Assembly (NCBI RefSeq): GCF_042676045.1
Contig: NZ_JBHTJV010000003.1
Span: forward strand, 620,001-684,000
Direction: 5' to 3'
From: Pseudahrensia aquimaris
GTDB taxonomy: Bacteria > Pseudomonadota > Alphaproteobacteria > Rhizobiales > Rhizobiaceae
Length of the DNA stretch: 64,000 nucleotides
Shown: positions 44,192 to 54,000 of the stretch, piece after piece
How positions within the stretch are numbered: the first letter of the stretch is position 1
Layout of the letters: every line of letters begins with the position of its first letter
Translations under genes and position numbers: made by a program
The notes under the pieces: model-generated
The model's database searches: none
What the model was told of the DNA's origin: nothing
The model's input: the letters and a program-made list of their open reading frames with translations, nothing else

Positions 44192-45514
44192 TCAATAAAC
44201 CCACCAAACCATAAACAGCGTTATGCCGGGGAACATCGTTAGGATTATCACGCGGATAATGTCTGTAATCACGAAAGGCGCCACATTGCGGAAGGTTTCG
44301 CGGATTGGAATGTCGCCAGCCATCGAGTTAATGACGAACAAGTTGATGCCCACCGGCGGCGTTATCAGTCCGACTTCAACAACGATCAACACCAAAATCC
44401 CGAACCATAGAGCGAAGTCTTCCGGCGGCATGCCGAAATCAAGACCGATCATGATGGGGAAGATGATCGGGACCGTGAGCAAGATCATAGAGAGCGAATC
44501 CATGATGCAGCCAAACAGCAGATACAGAAACAGCACAATGGCGAGAATGGTCCACGGCGACAGGCCAAATTCTGTCACGATGCGCGCCGCCTCTTGCGGC
44601 ACTTGAGTAAGCGCAAGAAATGAATTGAGAAACGATGCACCAAGCAGGATGAAGAAAATCATCGCGGTGGAATTGCCGGTATCGACGATTGCCTGCTTGA
44701 GTTTTGGCCACGTCACCCCGCCGTTCCATATGGCCAGAAGTGCTGTGCCCGCCGCACCCACAGCTGCCGCTTCGGTGGGGGTGAAAATGCCGGAATAGAT
44801 GCCGCCGATAACAACGACAAAGATCATCAAAACAGGCCAAACCGTTACGAGCGCACGGAAGCGCTGCGCATACGGCACACGCTCGCGCGTATTGGCGCTT
44901 TCAGGAAAGATCCGCACATACACCGAAATGGCCAAAATATAACCCAGCGCTGCAAGCAATCCTGGAACGAAGGCGGCCATGAAAAGTTTGGCGATGTTTT
45001 GCTCCGTCAGGATGGCGTAAATCACCAAAATAACAGACGGCGGAATGAGAATGCCGAGCGTGCCGCCTGCGGCCAGCGTCGCGGTTGAGAGGCCGCCGGA
45101 ATAGCCGTATTTGCGCAGTTCCGGCAAAGCCACCTGCCCCATAGTCGCCGCTGTGGCAGTTGATGATCCGCAGATCGCACCGAAACCCGCACAAGCCCCG
45201 ATGGCAGACATTGCAACGCCACCCTTCTTGTGGCCAAGCCATGTTTCCGCTGCTTTGAACAAGGCGGCAGACATGCCACCGAGTGTTGCGAACTGGCCCA
45301 TCAAAAGGAACATGGGGATGATCGAAAATGAGTAGGACGAGAACGTGCTGTAGGTTACGTCTTTGAGCTGGCTCAGCACGATCAGGTTGGAGCCGGACAC
45401 CAGATACGTGCCGCCAGCACCAACCACCATCATGGCCAATCCGATGGGAACGCGCAGAAAAATGATGGCGATGAGAACGGGAAACGACCAAAGCCCGATT
45501 TCGAGATTAGACAC
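44192..45514 (-). CDS. Second TRAP transporter large permease DctM
   Basis: A 440-residue DctM-family protein with about 12 helices and the conserved AAGGTLGILIPPSVILVIYA and GLITPPVGINLFVINS segments. It is clearly different from the first DctM at 35474, so the two are not a recent duplication. GTG 45514 was chosen because GGGGG lies 8-9 bases upstream and it overlaps the dctQ stop by 8 bases; an upstream in-frame GTG at 45529 is possible. Confidence 0.9.
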   Translation of the reverse strand: MSNLEIGLWSFPVLIAIIFLRVPIGLAMMVVGAGGTYLVSGSNLIVLSQLKDVTYSTFSSYSFSIIPMFLLMGQFATLGGMSAALFKAAETWLGHKKGGVAMSAIGACAGFGAICGSSTATAATMGQVALPELRKYGYSGGLSTATLAAGGTLGILIPPSVILVIYAILTEQNIAKLFMAAFVPGLLAALGYILAISVYVRIFPESANTRERVPYAQRFRALVTVWPVLMIFVVVIGGIYSGIFTPTEAAAVGAAGTALLAIWNGGVTWPKLKQAIVDTGNSTAMIFFILLGASFLNSFLALTQVPQEAARIVTEFGLSPWTILAIVLFLYLLFGCIMDSLSMILLTVPIIFPIMIGLDFGMPPEDFALWFGILVLIVVEVGLITPPVGINLFVINSMAGDIPIRETFRNVAPFVITDIIRVIILTMFPGITLFMVWWVY

Positions 45515-46007
45515 GGCTGCCGCCCCCACTCACGGTGCGCACCAATGACCAAAGCGCGACAACCACGAAGACCAGCGCGCCCGCCATGCAAATGGCATAG
45601 GCGATCCAGACGGGGAACTGCAGAATGAACGTGGTTTCAAGATACAACCGCTTTTCGCCCATGCCCACAAAAAGCCGCCATGCGATAACGATCGAAAGCA
45701 CAGCCATAAGAACCGAAACCAACAGATCCGAGATGCGATTTCCCCATTTGCCGAGCGCTGGCATCATCAAGTCAACAGTCGCATGAGCACGACGAAGTGT
45801 GCAGAGGGGCAAGAACGAAAAGACCGCGAAGGCCGTTCCAATTTCAACAATTTCATAGTCGCCGGAGATAGGGCCAAGACCGAGAACAGCAAGCTCTCGG
45901 CCCGTAATGCTCAAGCAAGTGGCGACAATGATGCCGATCAGAACAAAACCACCGAGCAACGCCATGGCAACCGCGAGCTTGTCGACCCAGCTATCGATCT
46001 TTTCCAT
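45507..46007 (-). CDS. Second TRAP transporter small permease DctQ
   Basis: A 166-residue protein with four membrane helices and the R-R-A-H-A-T-V-D motif expected of DctQ. ATG 46007 has GGGGGC upstream; a GTG one codon earlier is also in frame. It overlaps the dctM gene. No DctP gene lies next to it: the gene upstream encodes an acyl-CoA synthetase. The binding protein must be supplied from another locus, or shared with the dctP at 37382. Confidence 0.85.
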   Translation of the reverse strand: MEKIDSWVDKLAVAMALLGGFVLIGIIVATCLSITGRELAVLGLGPISGDYEIVEIGTAFAVFSFLPLCTLRRAHATVDLMMPALGKWGNRISDLLVSVLMAVLSIVIAWRLFVGMGEKRLYLETTFILQFPVWIAYAICMAGALVFVVVALWSLVRTVSGGGSRV

Positions 46008-46040
46008 CACGCCCCCGCGAATTTAATGCCGTCTGTTCCG

Positions 46041-47936
46041 CTAGGCAGCTTCCCACGGACGGGTAAAAGCGCCAAGCACATTGTTGATGGCATCATCAGA
46101 AGTTGACGCGTCGGACTTAGCCACTTTGGCGACGAGGCCACGCTTCTTGTCTTCAATCACGCTCGTCACCTTCGCTGCTACACCCGCTTCTTCCAAAGCT
46201 GCGTTGTATGTGCGGGTGATGGCCAGACGGCGCAGGTCTGGCTTGAACACTTTGCCCACGGCGGTCTTGGGCAGCTCATCGAGGATTTCGATGTATTTTG
46301 GCGTTGCCGCTTGTTCGGCAACATGCTCATCGCAATAGGCGATCAGTTCTTCCGGTGTTGCGGTCGCGCCCGCGTTCAGTTCCACATAAGCGCAAGGCAG
46401 TTCGCCAGCCTTTGCGTCAGGCTGGCCGATAGCGCCAACGAAAGCGACCGCAGGGTGGCCGGACAGCGCTTCTTCAATCATGGCTGGGTCAATGTTGTGA
46501 CCGCCACGAATGATGAGGTCTTTGGCGCGACCGGTAATCCAGATGTAGCCATCAGCGTCGATGCGACCCAAATCGCCGGTGCGTAGATATTTGCCGTTGG
46601 CATAGAGGTTTTTGTTTTTGGATTCGTCGGTGTATGTCTCTCCAACCATCACACCGGGATTGGACACGCAGATCTCGCCCACTTCGTCCGTACCGCATTC
46701 GTGGGTCACCGCGCCGCTGGCGTCGCAATGGTAAATCTTCACATCGGTGTAAGGCAGTGGCACGCCGACGGAACCGATTTTCTTCTCACCCACAACAGGA
46801 TTGACCGACACGAGGCAGGTTGCCTCAGTCATGCCATAGCCTTCGAGAATTTGAACGCCGGTCGCCTTCTGGAACGCTTTGAAGGTTTCCTGCGGAAACG
46901 CTGCAGAACCGCTGAATGCCAGTTTCAACGAGGAAACATCGGCGTTCACCGGACGCTGTAACAAGGCAGCGGCGGCTGTTGGGACGGTGACAAGGAAGGT
47001 TGCTTTCCAACGCTCCACCAGCTTCCAGAAATTGTCGAAAACGTCATCGCCGCGATAGCCCTGCGGCGTCGGCAAAACGATATGGGCGCCTGATGTCAGA
47101 CAACCCAGCCAAATGGGATAGGCGGCAAAAACATGGAACATGGGCAGTGGGCATAGAACCACGTCCTCTGCCGAATACAGCAATTCATCCCCGCACCAGC
47201 CATTATACAAAATACCAGAGAACTTATGCTGTGCCAGTTTTGGCATGCCTGTTGTTCCACCGGTGTGGAAATAGGCGCAGAAGCGATCCTCTTCGCTCTC
47301 CTTGAACGAAAGCGTCTCACCACTTTGAGCTGCCAGCGCTTCGTCCCACCCGATCACTTTCGCATTGTGGGATGCATCTACTTTCGGGCGGATGAACGGG
47401 ATGATCCACGACAGCGGTGGCGACAGGTGATTGCGTAGATCAATTTCAATAATCGTTTTGACGTTGGGAGCCATCGCGACGGCAGCGGCAGCTTTCTGCG
47501 CCAGATCGGTCTTGGGAAAACTCTTGAGCGTGACGAGCACGGAAGCGTTAGATTCGCGCAAGATGCCAGCCAGATGGTCGTCGTCAAGCAGCGGATTCAG
47601 CGGGCTGACAATGCCTGCCGTCATCCCGCCCATCAGCGTGATGATCGTCTCGTTCATCGTTGGCAGCATGTAAGCGATGGTATCGGTCTCGCCGATGCCG
47701 AGAGAGCGGAAGAGATTAGCGGCGCGAGTTGTTTGGTCGGCCAATTGCGCCCATGTCAGCGTTTGCGCTTTGTCGGTTGGGCCGGACTTCAGTTGAAAGC
47801 TACATGCGTTGCGGCTGCCATGCGCTGCTACGGTCTGTTGCAGGCGCTGGTAGATGGTTTTAGCGCTCCATCTTTGAGAGGCCGGCATTTCCGCTTCCAT
47901 GCGGCGGTTGTCTTCACGTTGTTGCACCACAGACAT
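46041..47936 (-). CDS. Long acyl-CoA synthetase (AMP-forming)
   Basis: A 631-residue ANL-superfamily ligase. The P-loop is YFHTGGTTGMPKLAQH, followed by EGYGMTEATC, the YLRTGDLGRID hinge, GRAKDLIIRGGHNIDP and the C-terminal Lys in TAVGKVFKP. It is about 100 residues longer than short fatty acyl ligases, mainly at the C-terminus. The start at ATG 47936 has a near-perfect GGGAGGAA site 7 bases upstream. It lies 33 bases upstream of the second TRAP pair on the same strand, so it may activate the acid those permeases import. Confidence 0.88.
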   Translation of the reverse strand: MSVVQQREDNRRMEAEMPASQRWSAKTIYQRLQQTVAAHGSRNACSFQLKSGPTDKAQTLTWAQLADQTTRAANLFRSLGIGETDTIAYMLPTMNETIITLMGGMTAGIVSPLNPLLDDDHLAGILRESNASVLVTLKSFPKTDLAQKAAAAVAMAPNVKTIIEIDLRNHLSPPLSWIIPFIRPKVDASHNAKVIGWDEALAAQSGETLSFKESEEDRFCAYFHTGGTTGMPKLAQHKFSGILYNGWCGDELLYSAEDVVLCPLPMFHVFAAYPIWLGCLTSGAHIVLPTPQGYRGDDVFDNFWKLVERWKATFLVTVPTAAAALLQRPVNADVSSLKLAFSGSAAFPQETFKAFQKATGVQILEGYGMTEATCLVSVNPVVGEKKIGSVGVPLPYTDVKIYHCDASGAVTHECGTDEVGEICVSNPGVMVGETYTDESKNKNLYANGKYLRTGDLGRIDADGYIWITGRAKDLIIRGGHNIDPAMIEEALSGHPAVAFVGAIGQPDAKAGELPCAYVELNAGATATPEELIAYCDEHVAEQAATPKYIEILDELPKTAVGKVFKPDLRRLAITRTYNAALEEAGVAAKVTSVIEDKKRGLVAKVAKSDASTSDDAINNVLGAFTRPWEAA

Positions 47937-47988
47937 CAAATTCCTCCCTTTCGGCCCACACCAATTCATTTTGGTTTAGGTAGAGCAT

Positions 47989-48004
47989 AGTGCGAAACCT
48001 CACA
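47989..48004. promoter_or_regulatory. Weak CRP-like site upstream of cyclase-like gene
   Basis: AGTGC-N6-TCACA matches the CRP consensus TGTGA-N6-TCACA with a perfect right half and two mismatches on the left. It lies between the divergent acyl-CoA synthetase and cyclase-like genes. Low confidence alone; of interest because two better sites flank the crp-like gene. Confidence 0.3.
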
Positions 48005-48125
48005 ACATCGGGCAGGCGGAACCAATAAGCACAACGCAGAACGACGACAGCTAGGGGTGGACGAGCACTATGACGTATCGTTTAATCACGTCCCGGGGGC
48101 GTGGGAACAAGAAGGGGCATTAGGC

Positions 48126-51086
48126 ATGGCCGACCTGGCTGCACGGCCTGAGCGAAGCGTTGTCACGATCCTCGTAGTTGATACGGTTGGATCGACGGAG
48201 CACATCGCCTCAATAGACCCAGATGATGCACAAGCGTTGCTGGACGACGTCTACACCCATATCCGGCGCACAATCGAACGCGCCGGGGGATTGCTGGTCA
48301 GCTTTGCAGGCGATGGTGGCGTGGCCGTTTTCGGCTGGCCTGGTTCGCAAGAAGACCACGCCGACAGAGCCTGTAGCGCAGCTTGGGAGATCCAACACCC
48401 ATCTGAGGCTTCAGAACCTCTTTTTGCCCCCAATGGCAAGCCTATTCGGTTTCGCATCGGTATCCATTCAGGCCTTGTCGGTCTGCGGCAATTACATCTT
48501 GAGGGTGGCGCCATTCTCGATCTTGTCGGCGGCACCGTACATTTGGCTGCTGCTCTGGAGAAGCGTGCTCCCAAGGGTGAAATCTTGATTAGCAGCCAGA
48601 CTGCTCAACTTTGCCGCTCACAGATGCAATTGCTCGACGTTGACGGATTTCCCTCACTCGAAAAGCTGGGCGCACGGCCCCATCATTTGGTCGCCCGCCC
48701 CCACCGCATGAATGCTACCGATCTGGCAGAGCGTTACCAGCGGCCGATGGTCGGGCGCGAGAAGCAGTTGGCGGCATTGGTTGCCAAACTGCCGCGAAAG
48801 GGCGAACCAAACAAAAGCGCAGCAATCATCGGGGACGCTGGTCTTGGCAAAAGCCACTTGGTCACAAACATCATTCGTGAAGCCCGTAGCCAGCCGCAGT
48901 CCATCGAAATTTTGTTGCACGGTGGCGAAAGCCAAAACCGTTCAACGCCCTTTTCTGCCATCCGCAGCCTTATCGCGCAGGCCTTGGAGATCGACTCTCG
49001 ATCCCCCATTAGCGCACTCGAACAAGCCTTGGCACTGCATGGCGTGAACCTCACCATGCAAGACGCTAAAGTGTTCTCTGAATTCTGGAGCACCTCAGAT
49101 GCCAAAAAGATGCCAAGCCCGGCACAATTGCGCTCATTGCTGACCCGCATTTTTCTAAAGAGCGCCGTTCAAGGGCCAGTGATGATCGTGATTGACGATC
49201 TTCACAACATCGACCCTGAATCAGCGCGGTGTTTTGAGGGATTGGAAGCGGAAGAGACGGACTATCCAGCACTATTGTTGATGGCAGGACGGCGCGAAGG
49301 ATTGGAAATTGCTCGGGCCATAACCGACGACATTATTCACCTCGGTCCGCTTGATATAGAGGCGACACTGGAAGTTGCACGCGCGTTTCCAGCGGCTGAA
49401 GGATTGAGCGAAGAAGTGTTGCTGCTTGCCGCGCAACGCTCTGGCGGGTTTCCGTTTGTGCTGGAACAAATCCTATCGTCAATCGCAGAGCTGGGCGATC
49501 AGGCTCTCCAAGACATCCCCCCCGGTGTCGAAAGCGTTATCCATGCGCGGCTGCACCAATTGTCCGACAGCAGCAAGGCGCTTGCACAGGCGCTTAGCGT
49601 TCTTGGTGAAAGTGTGGAGCTTGAATTGGCCCGTGAGACGCTGGGTATTTCGGCGGGCGAGTTGCAGCGCGACCTCGTCGAATTGCAGCGCTTTGACCTC
49701 ATCCATCCACCGCTTGGCAGCCGCATCCAGTTTCGTCACGGCCTGCTGGCCGATGCATGTGCTAACACCGTGGGCCGCGGACGGCGGATCGGTTTGCATC
49801 AGCGCGCGATCGAAGCCATCCGTTCATTGCATCCTGCGCTTGACGGCCAGCACGAGCGCCTTGCGCACCACGCCGAAGCAGCGGGAGACGATGCCTTAGC
49901 GCTGGAACACCTGTGGCAAGCCGCAAAGATAGCATCGCGCACATGGTCAACCGGTTCGCTGCGGCTGCTCTTTGATCGAGCGCTGCCCTGCATCAAGCGC
50001 CTGGGCGCAAAAGCTGAAATGCGGTTCGTAGACTTTGTGCTGCTGTGCTATACGCCGTCGCTGCAACTGGGTGAGCTAACCCAACTCAACCAGTATCTGC
50101 CCGAAGCTGATGAGATTGCCAAAAGGCACAATCAGCCTGCGAAAATTTGCGGCGTGCAATGTCAGTTGGCGATCATTGCGTGGTTTGAAGGTCGCTATGA
50201 AGAAGGTTTGCCGATTGCGCAGGAAGCAACGCATTTGGCCGAAGCGATGCAGTCTCCGCCGTTGATATTCTCCGCCAAGTTCGTGCTGAGCAGCATGTTT
50301 TACGGATTGGCTCGTTTGGATGAAGCTATCAAAGTTCAAACCGAGCTAATCGAACTTTTGGGCGGAGACTTGCGGCTCAAACGGCTTGGCAGCGCAGGCA
50401 TTCCGTATGCGCTTTCGAGCGGCTATCTCAGCTGGTATCTTATGGAAGTCGGGCGCTATGACGAGGGCTTGCCTCATTCCGTCACTGCCGTGGAAGTGGC
50501 GGACGAGGCCAACGACCCCTATTCAAAGCTGCTAACTCGCCTCGGCCTTGGTCGCAATCTGTTGATGCTGGGGCGCAATGCGGAAGCTGAAGCCGAATTA
50601 CGTTTAGCCTTCCGCACGGGCCTTGAGCACGGCTTTCAACCTGCAACTATTCACGTGTCGGGCCTGCTCGCGATGGCGTTGTCGCGGTTGGGGCGCGGGG
50701 CGGAAGGCAAGACGATTTATGAGGAAATGTCAGACAAGCGGTTGAATGAACGATGTAGCGAGTTGGAGCGATTTTATCTTCATGCTGGCGGGGCGGAAGC
50801 GTTTGGGGCAGTTGGCGAAACGGACAGGGCTTTGGCGACATGTGCAAAAGCGCTTGATTCTGCCTTGGCTATCAACAACCAGTGCCTCATTTCGCAGGGC
50901 TTCGGCCTGCGCGCGCGGCTACGGCTGAACGTCAATCCGAAAGATCCCAACGGCCTGAAAGACCTAGCTCGGCAAAACCGGCTGTGCCGTGAATACGGGC
51001 TTGTGGCATGGCAGCCAGAGGCCATTGGCGACATCGCTGCAACCTTGGCAACAAAGGAGCCTGTTGAACGGCCCGCTGCTCTGTAA
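48126..51086 (+). CDS. Class III cyclase-like / AAA ATPase / TPR protein, cyclase site degenerate
   Basis: A 986-residue cytosolic multidomain protein. The cyclase-like domain (about 10-165) keeps both metal aspartates, D19 (VVDTVGSTEH) and D63 (FAGDGGVAVFG). However, the transition-state pair normally written V-N-L-A-A-R reads VHLAAA, so Asn is His139 and Arg is Ala143. A STAND/AAA-type ATPase follows with Walker A GDAGLGKS (237-244) and Walker B MIVIDDLH (about 354-361). The rest is helical and TPR-like. ATG 48126 has AAGGGG upstream; GTG 48057 would add 23 residues. It is convergent with the DyP-P450 gene, 3 bases away. Confidence 0.82.
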   Translation: MADLAARPERSVVTILVVDTVGSTEHIASIDPDDAQALLDDVYTHIRRTIERAGGLLVSFAGDGGVAVFGWPGSQEDHADRACSAAWEIQHPSEASEPLFAPNGKPIRFRIGIHSGLVGLRQLHLEGGAILDLVGGTVHLAAALEKRAPKGEILISSQTAQLCRSQMQLLDVDGFPSLEKLGARPHHLVARPHRMNATDLAERYQRPMVGREKQLAALVAKLPRKGEPNKSAAIIGDAGLGKSHLVTNIIREARSQPQSIEILLHGGESQNRSTPFSAIRSLIAQALEIDSRSPISALEQALALHGVNLTMQDAKVFSEFWSTSDAKKMPSPAQLRSLLTRIFLKSAVQGPVMIVIDDLHNIDPESARCFEGLEAEETDYPALLLMAGRREGLEIARAITDDIIHLGPLDIEATLEVARAFPAAEGLSEEVLLLAAQRSGGFPFVLEQILSSIAELGDQALQDIPPGVESVIHARLHQLSDSSKALAQALSVLGESVELELARETLGISAGELQRDLVELQRFDLIHPPLGSRIQFRHGLLADACANTVGRGRRIGLHQRAIEAIRSLHPALDGQHERLAHHAEAAGDDALALEHLWQAAKIASRTWSTGSLRLLFDRALPCIKRLGAKAEMRFVDFVLLCYTPSLQLGELTQLNQYLPEADEIAKRHNQPAKICGVQCQLAIIAWFEGRYEEGLPIAQEATHLAEAMQSPPLIFSAKFVLSSMFYGLARLDEAIKVQTELIELLGGDLRLKRLGSAGIPYALSSGYLSWYLMEVGRYDEGLPHSVTAVEVADEANDPYSKLLTRLGLGRNLLMLGRNAEAEAELRLAFRTGLEHGFQPATIHVSGLLAMALSRLGRGAEGKTIYEEMSDKRLNERCSELERFYLHAGGAEAFGAVGETDRALATCAKALDSALAINNQCLISQGFGLRARLRLNVNPKDPNGLKDLARQNRLCREYGLVAWQPEAIGDIAATLATKEPVERPAAL

Positions 51087-51089
51087 TGC

Positions 51090-54000
51090 CTAATGGTGGC
51101 GCTGCGGAAGCACCTCATTGAAACGAACCTTGTAGCCCCGCGCCATCCGCAGAAACGTCTGCACTTCACCCTCCGGCCCTGCAATCGCGCGCATGCCTTT
51201 GAGTCGTGCTGCCGCCTTTAGGCACTCACTCATCACCAGAAGTGCGAGCCGGTCGCGGCCCCAACATTCGCGCCCGCCGCCGGGTGCGCCGAAGAGCATG
51301 TAGTTTTCATAATCCCTTTTGGCACCTTGATCGAACGGATGGAGCGAAAATTCCTGACTGTTGGGAAAAGCGGCGATATCCAAATTCGCGGCTGCCATAA
51401 TGGCTGCCACCCATTCGTCCTTTTTCACCTTACCGCCGCTCGGCAGCACAGTGTCCTGCATCGCTTGGCGCATGATAAGGCGAACCGTTGGATTGATGCG
51501 CAGGATCTCATAGATGAAACGGTTTATGCCGGAGACGCTTGCGTCTCCCTTGAACAGCGGCTTGCTTTGCAACATTGAGATGAGATGCGGTAGATCGAGA
51601 TTGAGCTTCACAGATTCCTGCATCATCGCCGCGAAATTGACAGGAATTGTTGCGACGGGCGAACCGACAAGTTCCAGCAGCAGCCCCCGCACATCATTGA
51701 GATAGTCAGCACGGGTGCGCTTGTATTTTGCCATTATCTGCGGAGCAATGAGCAGCAGGCAATCGAGCAGTGTGAGTGGTCTGTCACCAGGGTCATTTCC
51801 GAAATCCAGCGGCATATTCTGCGAGGCTTTCGCCAGCAAAACATCGAAATGGCCGAACATTTCCGCTGCCGCCTGATTACCAAGCGCTTTTAACGCCTTC
51901 ACTTGCGGCACATTGCCAACGATATCCAGCAGCAGCAGAATTGACCAGATTTGCATCGTGCGCATGCCGCGATTGGCCGGCATTGTGCGGTCCAGCGTTT
52001 CCAACCAATCAGGGTAGACCTGCCCGATATGCTGACGTGCAAACGGCAAGGACATAGCGAGTTCTGTTAGATGATCGGGACCGGGCGTGCCGAAGACTTC
52101 CGAAACAATAGCGTAGCTTGTGCGCACAGCCAGATCGTCCACAAGGTCTATTTCTCCAGTCGAAGCGGCGCTCGCCAACGCATTCTCCAATTCACGCTTG
52201 GTGATGGCTTCAATCCGCGCATGGGCGTTTCCCTTGGTCGTGAGAAGACCCCACGCTGTGTTGAGCATATCGGTCAGTCGCTCGCGGTCGGCTTCTGTGT
52301 CGTCGCCCTTTTGAGTGCCTATCAGGAGATCATGCCCCCGCAGCAAGCGGCGGCCAGCCTCTTGATATTGAGTCACCGAAAAGAGCGGATCACGAGCCTT
52401 GTCGACCCCGCTGATGACGGCCTTGGCGTCGGCATGTTTTGCCAGGAAGACCACGGACTTCGGCATAAGCGCGTCTTCAAGAATGAAATTGTCGTTCCCG
52501 GGTTCTTCGTCTGCCAAGTTTATGGGCGCGGCGGGCATGGGCACGCGCACGATTGGGGTCTTGCCGGCAATCATCGCTCGCGCCCAATCTTGGAGGCGTT
52601 CGGGGTCAAAAAGTGTTTTCGTTTTTGCAGCGCCAAAACCTGCACCGTCATAGGGCAATTCTTCAGGCTTGAGAGCAAATTTCTCGCCCGAGGCGATTTG
52701 AGCCAGTGTCGCTACGCCGGGCGCGAAGAAATAATCGCCGCCTTTTGTGGTTACAAACCGAGGCACGCGGGATATCGGAGCAGCGGCCCCAGGCTCCAGA
52801 AAGGCGTCTTGAACATCACTGCCGTTGTTGCCCGTGATCGGACATTTTGCGAGACCTGCTTGACCGGAAAACTCACCACCATTGATCCATTTCGACTGAA
52901 CCACTTCAAATTGCAGATCAATCCGAGCATTGGCGCAGATGAAGAGCATACCGCGCTTTTCCTCGACCGCATTGGCTCCCTGCGGCACGAATGGCCCACC
53001 ATAGCTTATGCCCCGGCGCAAAATTCTGTGGCGCCGTACATCGTCATTTCCACCCAAATCACGGGGGTTGCTGCGGCGCACGTGAGAACCCAACGGACAC
53101 CGCCTGCCTTCGGGATCGTCATCTCGAAACGTGAAATTATTGAGCAAGCGCGGGTCGCTCGCGTCCCCTTCGTTATCCGGCTCGTGCACCAGCGAACAGC
53201 CGTTTGGCCAACGGCCCATCATTTGGGAAACAAGTTTCTTTTGCGCATCTGGCTGATCAGGCTTTTGGCTTTTAAGAAAATTACGCAAGCCAATTACGTC
53301 CTGTTCCAGCTTGCGAAAAACGAGGAAGGTTCCACCGCGCCGAAGATCCGGATGGGCCGGCTGTTTGGCGAGCCGTCCATCTTCATTGGGTTGGTCGAGG
53401 ACAATCTCTCCCGCAGCAACGGGTTTCCAAGACTTGTTGCGTCCCGGAGTGCCTCCACCTGCCGGCGGTGCGCCGAGTTTCATATCGACAAAAGGTTGGC
53501 TGATGCCATCGCGAAAGCCAAAGTGTTCCATGCGGAATTTTTCGCGAACCACGGAGCCATCATCAGCGACGGTATAGGGGTCTTGGCCGACTTCCAAATG
53601 AACAATTTCCAGGCCAATCAACCGGAACAGACCGTTGATCATCGTGCGCAATGCCTCGCCATTGCCGCTGGCGGCTGCGTTGAAATCGGCAATGTCTTCG
53701 CGCAGGCGTTTCCACTGAATTTCCTGCGAAGGCATACCTTCCCCGCCGATCTGGAAACCTCCAGTGAAATAACCATGAACCGACTTCTGGCCGAGTTCGC
53801 CTTGCCAGTGATTTGGCGCATTTGCGCCAGTGTCGCCCAAACGATCGGCGCGCGCTGCCATGCCCTCCAAAAAGACATCGGGAAAACTGCGCAGAGTGTT
53901 CTGGTCCAGTTTCAGCGCTTCAAGGCCCGCGGCAGTGAAGGCGTAGTTGGATGGAACTGAGTCAACTTCGGCGCTCTTGCCTTCTTTGATGGCTGCTAGG

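Noticed and set aside
52071..53960. Plus-strand open frame of 629 codons
   Set aside because: It lies wholly antisense to the DyP-P450 gene, whose frame carries all heme motifs; the antisense product has no recognisable domain and is Arg/His/Cys-rich, as expected from reverse reading.
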